The notes beneath the pieces are model-generated. The model saw nothing but the letters and a program-made list of their open reading frames with translations. It was not told the origin of the DNA and did no database searches. Below, piece after piece: positions 10,842 through 21,722 of a stretch of DNA of 64,000 nt. The first letter of the stretch is position 1. The number at the start of each line of letters is the position of its first letter. The position numbers were made by a program, and so were the translations under genes. Source of the DNA: Caenorhabditis remanei (taxonomy: Eukaryota; Nematoda; Chromadorea; Rhabditida; Rhabditidae); contig NC_071331.1 of the NCBI RefSeq assembly GCF_010183535.1, positions 3,968,001 through 4,032,000 on the forward strand. Reading direction: 5' to 3'.

Positions 10842-13800
10842 TTATTTCTTGCCATGACCTTGATTTGAATTTTTGTCCTGAAAAATTGGATTTTAATACT
10901 AGTTTGACCCAAAAAAGAAAGAATTTACCCTTAGCTGTTTGACCGCTGCTCGAGTGGGATGCATTGATTGTCCGATGAGTGCAATTAGCTCCTGTCGGGC
11001 CACAGAGACTTCTCTTGCTCTTGAAGCAGCGACTGGAGCAGGGACTGCAGGAGGAGCGGATGGACCTGGAGCCGAACGACGGGGAACAGCTGGACGAGCA
11101 GGGCGAGGAGTTGCCGGAGCCAAAGGAGATACCGCACGGCGACGCGTCGAAACTGGAGCCACCGGGGACAACGCTTGACTCGCACGTCTCCGTCGAGTGG
11201 TCGAGGAATCGACGACTGCTGGAGCCGTAGGAGCTGCTGGAGGCGCAGGAGCTGGATCCACATTGGCGGCTGCTCCAGCATCATTATTCTCTCGTTTGCA
11301 ACTACGTGCATACGCTGCTTGTTCCAGACGTTGGGCTCTTCTATTCTTCCTTCCGGCTAGTGGAGCTGCTACACGTCTAGCATCTCTATCACTGCGACAA
11401 TCGGTTCTTCGCGACGTGACAGCAGAAGAGTTTCCAGATCGTGTGTTCTGAAAATAGGGATGGGTTAATTATTATTAAAATTTTCGGTTTCGTCATCATT
11501 GTAGAAGTCAATCTCTAGGGACATCACGGATAGTCCGGTAATTGTAGGCATAAAGTGCATAAATACTTACCTGGACACTGGCTACAGGAACTCCTCTTGA
11601 CTTCTTGGCGACTCGATAGAGCATTCTGGTCGGTGGAGCAAGTGTAGCTGGAACGTCAACTTGCACTGGCTCCGTGAGATCGAGAGCTGCTGATTGTCCG
11701 ATTCTCATATCAGGGTGACCGTTTGAAGCAGGTTGAAGGCGTCTTCTAGTTGATGGAGCAAGTGTTGCAGGACTGGCAGTGGCTGGAACAGCAGCTACTG
11801 GAGCTGCAGCCTCCTCAGGTTCATGAGCTGCTGCTTCTGGAGCATCAATTGGCTCTGGAGCTTCCATCGGTTCAGGTGCTGGCTCTGGATTGCCATTCTC
11901 AAAAGAGAAATGAGTAATAGTAAGCTACGGCGTGGAAATTTCAAGACTTTCGAAAACAAAATTTTGAAGAAAAAAGCTTACATTTGAACCAGTAGATGAT
12001 GAAGCGACATCATTCACGGCTCTCGGCGATCTGGCTTCTCTTGGAGCATCCACGACTGGAGCACCGTCTGAAAGAATTATTTAAATTTTTGTACAAATTT
12101 TTGGACAATACCATTTTCAGCCGGTTCATCGATCTCTGCTTGATCGTCATTTTCAGATTCCGGCTTATCAAGTGGAGCCTTTTCCAGTGGCGTCTCCGGG
12201 ACTGGTGCTACTGACGTCATCCTCTGCAGCCATTGATCCTCGACGGAGCACTTCTTCTTCTGGAACACATGTTCGGGGCAGAATTTCTCATCCGACTCCC
12301 AGAAGTCCGGCTCCACAGGGAGAGTGACCATACTATTCTTTGTGATAGCCTCATTGCTGGTGACAAAGATGTGGAGCTCTTCACCGCAGAAAAATGTGAG
12401 ACGGCAATTTGGTTGGCACGATCTCTTCATATTTTTTGCGAGGGTGTCCTGTTCCCGCGTCTCCAGACTGAGAGGCATTCCATCAATTACGATATGATGT
12501 CGTTTACTCCTTTCGGCGTTCTCTTCACTCCGTTTCTTGAAATAACCAGTCATCTCGAACAGCAACTCATCCTTCCCAACATCCTCTTTCAATAAGAGGT
12601 TACATGAAAAGGGTTGTTTAGTGACTCTCGGATTGTTTTTGATATTCGAAATGATCTCCTGATGATGGGCTGATGGGATGGTGAAGCGGGGACGGAGGAT
12701 GTTTTGTGCTTCCTCCGAGTACTCATTGTGGAGTTTTGGAGGTGGTAAGCGATTCTGGAAAAAACACGGTTTCAGTTTTCCATTATTTGAAAAAATTTTA
12801 TTTTCATGGCATTAGGAATGTTATAGTGATTATCTCACAATGTCAAGAATTTAAAAAGTGGTGGGATCAAGAGCAAATCTTACTGTTTCTAGTTGACAAT
12901 TTTTTTTGTACAAAGCCTGTCTGAAGAGTCACATCATTAACTTCTTAAGATGAACCCGTACAAAAAGGTGGTAAACTACAAAAATGTAACTCTACTGTAA
13001 AAAAATAAAGTTCAGAAAAGGAATTCGCAAAAAAAAATTCGCGGGCTGAATCGCAAGTGCGGCAGGGAGTTAACTGCAAGCGGATGAAATTCCTCCCAAT
13101 TTTTTAACGAGTAGCATGGAATTTTTAGATAAACTCGTGTTTTAATCGATGTTTTCTACGACTTTTGCAGTATGTCTGCAAAATTTTCACGTTTAATCAA
13201 CTGAAACATGTTAGAAAATCAGCTGAAATTACATCGCTTGGAGTTTAAGCTCCGCCCACAACTCCCTGCCGCACTCTCATTTCAGCCCGCGAAATATTTT
13301 TTGAAAATGCTCACAAAAGTTGGCCATTTTCAACTAATAACTGCTGTTTCTAAAATATTTGAAAAGCAGGTGCAATGAGTTCTATTTTGATCCTATTGGC
13401 TCTAATAGTTTTTTCACGTAAAAACTACTCACTGCAGATCCGGATGACGATGAGTTGAAGATTGGTAGGGGAAAATTCAGACGAGGCGCTGGTAGGGACG
13501 TGACAATTGGATCACGGAGGACGATAGGATGGATGCAAGTTATTGGAGGATCGGCAAGTTTTGGAGAATTCGTTGGTACTTGAGCAACTGGAAGATTCTG
13601 AAACAAAATCTATTTTCGATTCTCCTAAATTTTCTATTTTCTACGGGCTCCTAGAAACTAGACTTGAAAAATTACGGGTCGAAAAAATTGCTACCGGATA
13701 TAATGATTGAGCTTTTTCACTAAAATTTTTTTCATTGTATTTTTTCAGTACTGAATTTCCGGGCCAGCAAAAAAAAACTTACACTTTCATTTTCATGATT

Positions 13801-15645
13801 AGAGGATCCTTGGTTTTCACGTCCCTGAAGAACATCTTCTGGAGCATTCGGAACTTTTGGTGGTCCACTAGAAGAAGAATCGGATGATGACGGTCCTGCA
13901 AATCCAGCCAACCTAGGGACGATCGGTTCGATGTTTTCGATCTCCTCTCCCGAATCCGTTAAGGTGACAACAGTTGTGTAAGCAGCCTAGAAGGAAAATC
14001 AGTAATAACAACGAAAAAATTGTTTTATTCTCACCGGACTCTCGTTCTGCGCCTTTCTCAATAATCTCTGCTTCTCCAATGGGCAGTCTTCCGGGTTCCA
14101 TTTGTGGAGAAGGCATTTTAATTGGTTTTGGAAGTCAAGGCAATCCGAATCAAGAGCCAGCGTCACCTCGTCCCCTCTCTTCATTGGTTTCCGAGCAACA
14201 ACAATCAAATGAAGCTCGGAGCCGAATAGGTGACGGAGCTCGCATGTCGGCTGGCAGGACCGACGGATGTACTTTCCGACGGTCTCCGTTCTCCAGACCG
14301 ACATGCAAATCTGCTCCTTGTCTCCTCCCAATTTGATTCCATTATAGAGGTGGTGACAATTTTCGCCTTCCATTTCTGATCTCTCCTTGACTTCTGATTG
14401 CAAATAGATCCTTCCCGTCATCTCAAGGATCCATCCTCCGGTGCCGATGTCCTCCCTTACGATGACTCCGCTCTCCTTTTCCATCTCATCAATGAGTCTT
14501 GCTTTCTGCTTTTTGCGGAAAGCCAAAACTTTTTCTCGAACTCCAGCTGGTCGCTCGCCGACGAGTTTGGCGTGGAGGAATCCTTTGACAATTGGGGTGT
14601 ATTCGTTGACGGCGTCTTTGAGTACCGCGGACAAGGTGCTCTTCTCATTACTGTTTGGGATCTGAAATTGGGAAATGATTGGAGACAGTTTGGAGTTATG
14701 TATTGGTCGTGACCTACAGTACCACTCAAAAGTATATTAAGTTTTGCCTATTCAGTTGAAAAGGTCCAATTTTGAGAGTATCTCATGGTAATATTGATTG
14801 TCCCATCAAGTAGATTTTTAATGGATCGTACAGATCAAAAGTAGAGCTTCATTTTTGTAGTTGACAACTTTCTTCTACGGACAGTCCCAAGAGAGTTATA
14901 GTTCATTTTAAAACGACAGCTTGAAATCGCACTATTTTGCATTGAAAAGGGCCGATTTGAGATTTTGAAGATATGTAACTTGCTAGGGAACGTCCGTACA
15001 AAAAATTTGTCAACTACAAAAATGGAGCTTGTCTTTTGATCTGTTCGATCCATAAAAACGTATTTTGTGGGACAGCTAGTTTTACTATGACACACTCACA
15101 AAGTTGGGCGTTTTCAACTGTAAAAGGCAAAACCTAATATACTTTTGAGTGGTACTGTATATCGTTGGAATGCAAAGAAAGAACCGATTCCAAATATCTA
15201 TTCAATTTTTGCCCTCGAGGTCTGGTATTCGAGAAAAATAAGGTTATAGTTTGGAATTATTACCTTTCCTAAAAAAAGCTTAAATCCTTATGCTTAAGGC
15301 TCCAAGTACCTTAAAACGTAGTTTATATGAAAATCATGTCAAGACCGTCAGGATTATACCAATACCTTAAGATTTGGTTGAGTTTTTAGAGAGTGGAAAG
15401 GATTTGAAAAAAAAAGCAGAAATGTTTTTTTGTTCAAAATATTTCCCTGGGCCGGGCCAAAAAGGCTTGGCCAAAAACGCGAATTTTGTGTCTATTTGTA
15501 CGTCGGTGTGTCCAAATGTCCAAAACTCCCAAAACTTTGTTATGTTTCCAGAAAGTTACAAAGATTTGAAAATTTTCAAACAACTTACCGTGCGAATTCT
15601 TAATTTTCCATTTTTCGAGAAGTAATGCATATTGGTAGCTGACAT
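10842..15645 (-). CDS. Protein with two tandem divergent SET domains (SET-9/SET-26/MLL5-like)
   Basis: Spliced model on the minus strand, exons in order: 15645-15589, 14661-14035, 13986-13783, 13597-13433, 12754-12112, 12067-11982, 11897-11571, 11447-10929, 10877-10842. All introns are GT-AG, phases agree, and the total is 2664 nt (887 residues). The start ATG (15645) lies just after an acceptor at 15680, a likely trans-splice site. SET-like domain 1 spans about residues 84-196 with RRSCQPTC (152-159). Domain 2 spans about 406-497 with KRSCQPNC. The RRSC-P signature replaces the NHSC of active SET enzymes and resembles the MLL5/SETD5 and nematode SET-9/SET-26 group, in which catalysis is doubtful. 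No PHD finger is seen. Residues from about 520 on are Ala/Pro/Arg-rich and low complexity. Likely role: chromatin-associated, probably non-catalytic. Confidence 0.8.
13026..13311. mobile_element. Palindromic MITE in SET gene intron
   Basis: The arms share TTCGCGGGCTGAA and GTGCGGCAGGGAGTT with inverted copies on the right, ending in CTCCGCCCACAAC. The same right half occurs at about 34990-35060. The element sits in the 13432-12755 intron. Degraded mariner-MITE sequence lies at about 12870-13000. Confidence 0.6.
14717..15157. mobile_element. Mariner-type MITE (CAGTACC family), copy 2
   Basis: CAGTACCACTCAAAAGTATA termini are inverted and flanked by TA on both sides (14715-14716, 15158-15159). 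It is inserted in intron 1 of the double-SET gene, inside a remnant of the palindrome family seen at 7221-7598. Confidence 0.85.
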
Positions 15646-15681
15646 TTTTCTTCAATGAGTTCGTGGAGAAACGGAAGTTCT

Positions 15682-16068
15682 GAAAAAGTTAGGGATCAAT
15701 TAGAAAGAAAAAAAAGTACGAGAGAAATAGACGGCAGAACATACACTCAAAAAAAAGAAGAGAAACTAATTGTAAGATAAGAATCGGGTTGGCGGGAGAG
15801 ACGGACACCCATTCCCCCTTTTTTCTCTAACCGTCTCTATTACATCACACACTGTCTAACCGTCCAAGGCACCACCGGTCTGTCAAACAGTTTTATGTGA
15901 GAGGGGTGTTGCGCCCAGCGCGTCGCACCCCTCATGAAGGGACAGTGACTTTTTAGAACACACACGAAGGTTGGCATCGTGCCAAGATGGTGAGAGAGGG
16001 GGTTCCGCATAAGATCAAAGTTTCGGCGGCTAATCAAAAAAGTTATAATGATTTCGAACACATCTGTG
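15682..16068. other. Upstream region of the double-SET gene
   Basis: No coding sequence is seen. An imperfect inverted pair near 15780-15960 includes GAGGGGTG...CACCCCTC. This is where the minus-strand gene's promoter should lie; no specific element is recognised. Confidence 0.35.
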
Positions 16069-16315
16069 CATACTTGTTAAGACTGGGCTTTGTCAGCGAA
16101 ATTAAGGCCCGGATAATTGGTGCCAAAATTCAAAATTCAAAATTTTTCGATATTTTTTCGCGAAAAAGTCAAATTTCTGACCGTGACTCAGAATTAGAAG
16201 AATTTCGGAAAAATCATCAAAAATATTGACATTTTCGATAAAAAATAGAAAAAATGAAAAAAAAAATTGGTTCTTTTTTTTCAAGCCGGGCTTACGGGTC
16301 TTGACAAGTATACAT

Positions 16316-17138
16316 CAGGGCTCTGCGGCAACAGCTTTTTTCGGCAATTCGGCAACTCGGCTACTAGCCATTTGATGCTTCGGCAACTCGGCAACTTGCC
16401 GAAATTGCCATTCGGCAACTTTCGGCAACTTTCGGCAACAATTGCATTTTTTACAATAGTCTAATAAAAAACCATGTTTACTTAAAATGAACAACAAAAA
16501 TCAGACTTGCAACGGGCCGGGCCGGGCCGGAATGAAAATTCAGCACTGAAAAAAATTCAATTTTTTTTCGAAAATTTCTTGAAATATATCTTTTTTTGAA
16601 AAATATTTCTTAAAAACAATTTTTTGTAGGTTTCGAAGGTTTTTGAAAGATATACTTGAGGAAAAATATGAACAATTTTCAGAAAAGAAATTTTAGGACA
16701 AAAAATTGTAGTGAAAAAAGTTCAAAAATTCAAATCCGGGCCGACCGGGCCGGGCCGGGCCGGAGCTTTCTCGGCCCGGCCCGGAATTTTGCAAGCCTGA
16801 CAAAAATGAACAAGAAAATTCGTGAAAACACAAAAAAAAAATTAAAAAATCAATCGTTTTCCATGAATTTGATGTTATTCGTCAAAAACAAATTTTTTTT
16901 TGAAGTTTTCAACTGAGGTCGATTTTCTGGAAATCAGATAGATTTTTTTTCAACAAATTTGTCACCTACAAAATGATAAAATTGTTGCCGGATTGCCGAA
17001 AAAAAGTTGCCGAAATTCGGCAACCTCAAATTGTTGCCGAAATATGAGTTGCCGAATTCGGCAACGGCAACTCGGCAACTAAAACTTCGGCAAATTCGGC
17101 AAATTCGGCAATCGGCAACTTGTTGCCGCACAGCCCTG
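16316..17138. mobile_element. hAT MITE, glyph CAGGGCTxTGCGGCAAC
   Basis: Inverted ends CAGGGCTCTGCGGCAAC and CAGGGCTGTGCGGCAAC are flanked by a perfect 8-bp duplication GTATACAT (16308-16315, 17139-17146). The interior consists of many TTCGGCAACT units. Non-autonomous: no transposase frame. Confidence 0.85.
16502..16799. mobile_element. hAT MITE with CCGGG-rich ends (nested)
   Basis: Inverted ends CAGACTTGCAA / TTGCAAGCCTG are flanked by a perfect 8-bp duplication ACAAAAAT (16494-16501, 16800-16807). GGGCCGGGCC arrays lie just inside both ends. Sister copy at 41179-41595. Confidence 0.85.
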
Positions 17139-17867
17139 GTATACATCTTTGTGAGGACTCTTCTTACGCTCCACCCACTTTGGCAACAGTGCGGCATGGT
17201 TTTGTCGCGCCTTCCTTTCTAATCATTTTGAGCTGGATTTTGCAGAAAAATGGTGGTTTTTTAGCTTTTTTATACGAAAAGACAGGAAAATGTTATTCGT
17301 TAAGCCAAAAATTGAATCAAAAATGGAATTCAGTTTTGGCGGAAAAAGTGTGCGGTAAATTGAGAAAGTCCGCATCACAAAAATGTAATGTTTTGAATAC
17401 ATATTAAATTCTAATAGAGTTACTAAAATCTTGATTATGAAAAGACCTTGATTATGATTTTTCTGAAAAAAATAGACTGGATCATTAAAATTTCAAAATT
17501 ATTGGTTTTTCTTTAAAACTTCAGCGATACAGTAAAAAAATGTATGCTTTCAGAAAACTTCTGATAACTTTAGAACTACGCAGGAGGAAAACCAGATAAG
17601 AAATTTAGAAAAACGACTCAGCTCATCGATTTTAGGTGAGAGGTTGGTAAGAAGACAGTGTGAAGGAGCAGAAGGAGAGGACACCGTTCACCGTCTCTTT
17701 CTCTTGGACCCTCTCTCTCTCTTTTTCAATCTGTCTTTTACCAGAGAATGTGTGTGTGTGTCTACATGTACATAAATTTTCTTTCTAGGACGACCGACAC
17801 ACCTCTTGGCACTTTGTCAAGATTGTGTTGGGGTAATTCTCCGGGTTTAATATTCTGAACCTATTTA

Positions 17868-17934
17868 CTGTTTCAAACGGTTATTATGAACCGAAAATGT
17901 TGTCAGAAAATAGTTTCGTAGCTACTGAAGAAAA
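17868..17934 (+). ncRNA. Candidate 21U-RNA locus
   Basis: Core 17868-17875, TAGT context, U at 17914 (offset 39). Predicted RNA begins TTCGTAGCTACT. Confidence 0.6.
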
Positions 17935-18741
17935 CTCTAATTTTTGTTGAAGAAAGCGGAAATGCACTCAAGATAACCTAATGAAATTTTTGAAAACGTC
18001 GGGGTAGACTTTTAAAGGCAACACAAGATGAAAATGGGAAAAAGAGCACTCCGTGTATGTGAGCGGTGAGAAATTAGAAGGAAGACACAGATTAATGAAC
18101 TGTGGGAAAAATTATGTAATGTCTTATTTCATATATTAGTATAAAAAATATTTTCATTTTTGAAATGTAGAAACTGAAACTGTGACTTTTAAAAAAACCG
18201 TAACCAAAAAGAAATCAGTTTTGTAAACCCCATAAAAAATAATCCAATGGCCGTTATTTAGTTCATCTAAATTATTAAATGAGAAATTTAATTCACCACC
18301 AATTCAATTTTCCATGAGATGACCAACACGTTTACTTGTCGCCCACAGAAAGTTGCTTATCAGTGACGACCTCTTTTCTGTTACAAGACTTACAGATAGG
18401 TACATAATTGGTGGTAACAAGCAATGAGAAATACAAATCATTTTTTTTTCAATGAAAATTGAAAAAATCGGTTTCCTCAACGAAGCAAATTATAAGAGAG
18501 ACTCGATACAAACCTTATTGAAATATTGAAATTCTGAAACATGAGTTTGCAAGTTTTTAGACAAAAATGTTTATAAAAATTACATTTTCAGATTTTTTAT
18601 GTCTGGAAAAGGAATATTAGAGGAATTTTCATAATTTTTTCGCTGTTTCCAGTCTTTATGAACTATTTACTTACGGCTATTTTCCATTATCACATTCAGT
18701 ATTTTTGAACACAATATTATGTTTGTTTTTGTCAAAAAATA

Positions 18742-18808
18742 CTGTTTCAAAACCATATTATCTGTGAATACCGAACGGATGTTGGAATTAATCAAAAACA
18801 TTAAACAA
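18742..18808 (+). ncRNA. 21U-RNA locus with altered start context, perhaps dead
   Basis: Core 18742-18749 and the promoter half match 19098. The start context is GAAT where its sisters have CAAT, so the pyrimidine three bases before the expected U (18788) is lost. Confidence 0.35.
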
Positions 18809-19097
18809 AATTAATCAAAAACATCCACAGAAAATATTTATTTCAATGAAAATTGAAAAAATCGGTTCCTCAACGAAACAAATTATAACAGAGACTCGAT
18901 ACAAATCTTATTGAAATTTCGAAACATGAAAAGTGTGAATTTGCAAATTTTTACAATTACAACTTCTTATCCAAAAAGAATTTTTTGATGAATTTTTTTT
19001 TCTCTGTTTCCAGTCTTTATGAATTATGTACTCCCGGCTATTTTCCATCATTATTAGTCTGTAAACACAGTACTATGTTTGTTTTTGTCAAAAAATA

Positions 19098-19164
19098 CTG
19101 TTTCAAAACCATATTATCTGTGAATACCGAACGGATGTTGCAATCGACTGATTTTTCGCTGTAA
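19098..19164 (+). ncRNA. Candidate 21U-RNA locus
   Basis: Core 19098-19105, CAAT context, U at 19144 (offset 39). Predicted RNA begins TCGACTGATTTT. Confidence 0.65.
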
Positions 19165-19715
19165 AAAACGTGAATTTATTCAAATTTTGTAAGATAACCT
19201 AATGAAATTATTGAAAACGTCGGGGTGCACTTTCAAAGGCAATTAGGTACAAATGTAAAAAAGAAAGCACACTGCTTATATGAGCGGTGAGAAGGTAGAG
19301 GGAACACACAGATTAATAGACCTCATGGGAAAAATTATGGACGGTTTTATGGTTTGTGTGTTTATTTTTTTAAATAAGGAAAATTCAAACTGTAACCAAA
19401 AAAACATGTTTCATGAACCCCTTAAAAGTAATCCAATGGCCGTCATTTAGTTCTCGAATTGTCTTTTGAAACTAAAAACTTCAATATTGAAATTTTGAAA
19501 CATGAAAAGTGTGAATTTGCATTTTTTTTAGACAAAAATGTTTATAAAAATTGCATTTTCAAATTTTTTATATCTGGAAAAGTAATATTAGAGGAGTTTT
19601 CATCATTTTTTTTCGCTGTTTCCAGTCTTTATGAATTATGTACTCCCGGCTATTTTCCAATATAACATTCAGTTTTGTTTGAACACAGTATTATGTTTGT
19701 TTTTGGCAAAAAAAA

Positions 19716-19782
19716 CCGTTTCAAAACAACATTATCTGTGAATATTGAACGATTTTTGCAATGAAATATTTAAACGTTTACA
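19716..19782 (+). ncRNA. Candidate 21U-RNA locus, variant core
   Basis: The core is CCGTTTCA (19716-19723), one base from consensus. Spacer and CAAT context are conserved; U at 19762 (offset 39). Payload begins TGAAATATTTAA. Confidence 0.4.
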
Positions 19783-20080
19783 ATTTTTTTTCAACTAGAA
19801 CTTAAAATTATGGGACGAAAAAAGTTAAGCTCTGCCATCACTATGACTACAAACTTCATGAATTCTCTATGGGTTCGAATTATATCACTAATGCGTTACT
19901 GACTTTCACACCACATTAACAGTTTGGTGTAACAGTGAAGAAAGAAAATTTTCAGTTACTGTCTGACTATAATTTTAACATTTTTCGTTTATTGCACTAG
20001 TAGTTAAATTTAATGGTAGATAACTAAAAATTTTCTCAAAAAAAAAAACTAAAAATAGGATTTTGCAAAACCTAAACATT

Positions 20081-20148
20081 CTGTTTCAAAGTGCACATAG
20101 TTTCGCTGGTAGGACAGACAAAATTAATTGAACCTGAGAAAAGATTCC
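20081..20148 (+). ncRNA. Candidate 21U-RNA locus
   Basis: Core 20081-20088, TAAT context, U at 20128 (offset 40). Predicted RNA begins TTGAACCTGAGA. It is the duplicate of the 6689 locus with a different payload. Confidence 0.6.
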
Positions 20149-20632
20149 GAATCTGTGTAGACACTTCCATGCACCTATCTTTCTTGTAGTCTCTCTACGA
20201 GTAGATGACCATAAGATATGACGTAACAAATTGAGATGGAAACGGAGGGGACCGTGGGAATCTTATGTGGTAGTGGAGGGAGATAATATTGGGTTTGAAA
20301 GAAGAAAAGTGTAAACATTGCAAAATTGGGAAAATATCTAGAGGGAAAAAGGTATAGTATGTATGTAGCTATCTGACGGAAATTACTATTGTTTTGGTGA
20401 AAGTGTGAAACAGGTTAGAAAATTAAGTTGGCTCATCGAAAAGTCTTCTTATCAATATTTCATGATTTTATAAAATGGAACTGTTTTTCTTTTACTTTAT
20501 AATGATTTGGATCTTTTTTCTCTGCTTTGATAATTGAACAAGTTTCTAATCATAAAATTTTTGACGTTAAACGATGAAAACTCTTTATGAGATAATAGTT
20601 GATTCTTAAGTTAAAAAGTAATCAGAAATTTA

Positions 20633-20853
20633 TAGCGCTCGAAATGGGGCGTCCCCGATATTTTCCGGTCATTTTGGAAAACAGTCAATTTTTGTCAGGG
20701 AGTAGTCAAACTTTCACAGAGCCTGAAGACATAGCTGGGGACGCGATTTCCAAAGTTTCAAGAATTTCGGTTCATTTTTGACTGTTTTATGACAATCCGG
20801 TACGCGCGGGACGGGGACGCGAGACGTCCCACCGCGTCCCATTTCAAGCCCTA
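20633..20853. mobile_element. hAT MITE with GAAATTTA target duplication
   Basis: Ends TAGCGCTCGAAATGGGG and TAGGGCTTGAAATGGG (inverted) are flanked by GAAATTTA at 20625-20632 and 20854-20861. It is absent from the matching place in copy 1. Confidence 0.8.
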
Positions 20854-21281
20854 GAAATTTATAAACTGAAAACTTTTCCGTTTCTTTTTTAAATTAAAAA
20901 AGTACCATTTCAATTTTTCGATGAATAAACTCTCAATTTGTTTGGGCTAGTTTCAAGGCTTTACCTTTGCGGATTTTAATTGTAATCCAAAAGCGTAATC
21001 AGCAGTTTAAAAAAACCTGAAAATGCCGTTTCAAAGGTCCCATAATTTAGTTGGAGTGAGTGTCCAGGGTTGCATATCTACAAAAAAAAGCAGTATGAGT
21101 AGAAACCGATTTAAACCAAAATATTTCTTGTTTTAAAGAAGCGATAAATTGTTACTCATTTTTTGACATTTTAATGTCTTGTCTGCTGTGCAAAATATCC
21201 ATGAAACTCCTCTAAAAAGGTCAACCGAAAAAAGCCAAAAAGTAGTAATTTACTTGGATGCGACAAAAAATTAGATATCAT

Positions 21282-21512
21282 TCTTATATATAAAAGACAA
21301 GTGGTGTTTGTCTGTCTGTCTGAGGCACTGTCCGCAGCGGTTTTGGAAAGAGAAGAGAAACTGAGCCAGCGGGCAAAACTGAACTAGCGTGCTTTGGACA
21401 ACGACCGCCGCTTTAAACCACTCGGCCATGCGGGCACATTCGAAAGTCAATGACCACGTGAATGAAGAGAGACCAGCCTGCTCAACCGCCGAAGGCGGGG
21501 GAGACAGGCTGG
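21282..21512. mobile_element. Small non-autonomous Helitron-like element with tRNA-like core
   Basis: Starts TCTTATATATAAAAG and ends with a GC hairpin (CCGCCGAAGGCGG) followed by CTGG and T, as Helitron 3' ends do. The flank at the 5' end is T, where A is expected, so the boundary is uncertain. On the minus strand an A-box-like GGCCGAGTGGTT lies near 21420, suggesting tRNA-derived sequence. Confidence 0.5.
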
Positions 21513-21655
21513 TATTTACATAAAAGAAAGGTTGTTACTGATTAGATAGCAAATTACCGGTCATGTTTGTGCAGACAACACGTTAGTGTTACCACTGGCT
21601 TTGAAGTTAAACTCATTCAATATGTGGTGATTGGGGTAAACTTTGAGAACATGTT

Positions 21656-21722
21656 CTGTTTCATCATGGGAAAATTACATCTGAAATTTGAAGTCTAGCA
21701 TTAAAGACTACACAATCGTTGC
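21656..21722 (+). ncRNA. Candidate 21U-RNA locus
   Basis: Core 21656-21663, CATT context, U at 21702 (offset 39). Predicted RNA begins TAAAGACTACAC. Confidence 0.6.

Larger units (their letters stand above)
16069..17142. mobile_element. MITE (CATACTTGT family) hosting two nested hAT MITEs
   Basis: The left end CATACTTGTTAAGAC (16069) matches the right end GTCTTGACAAGTATA (to about 16312) in inverted orientation. Flanks CATCTGTG (16061-16068) and CATCTTTG (beyond the hAT insertion) differ by one base and look like an 8-bp target duplication. Confidence 0.55.
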
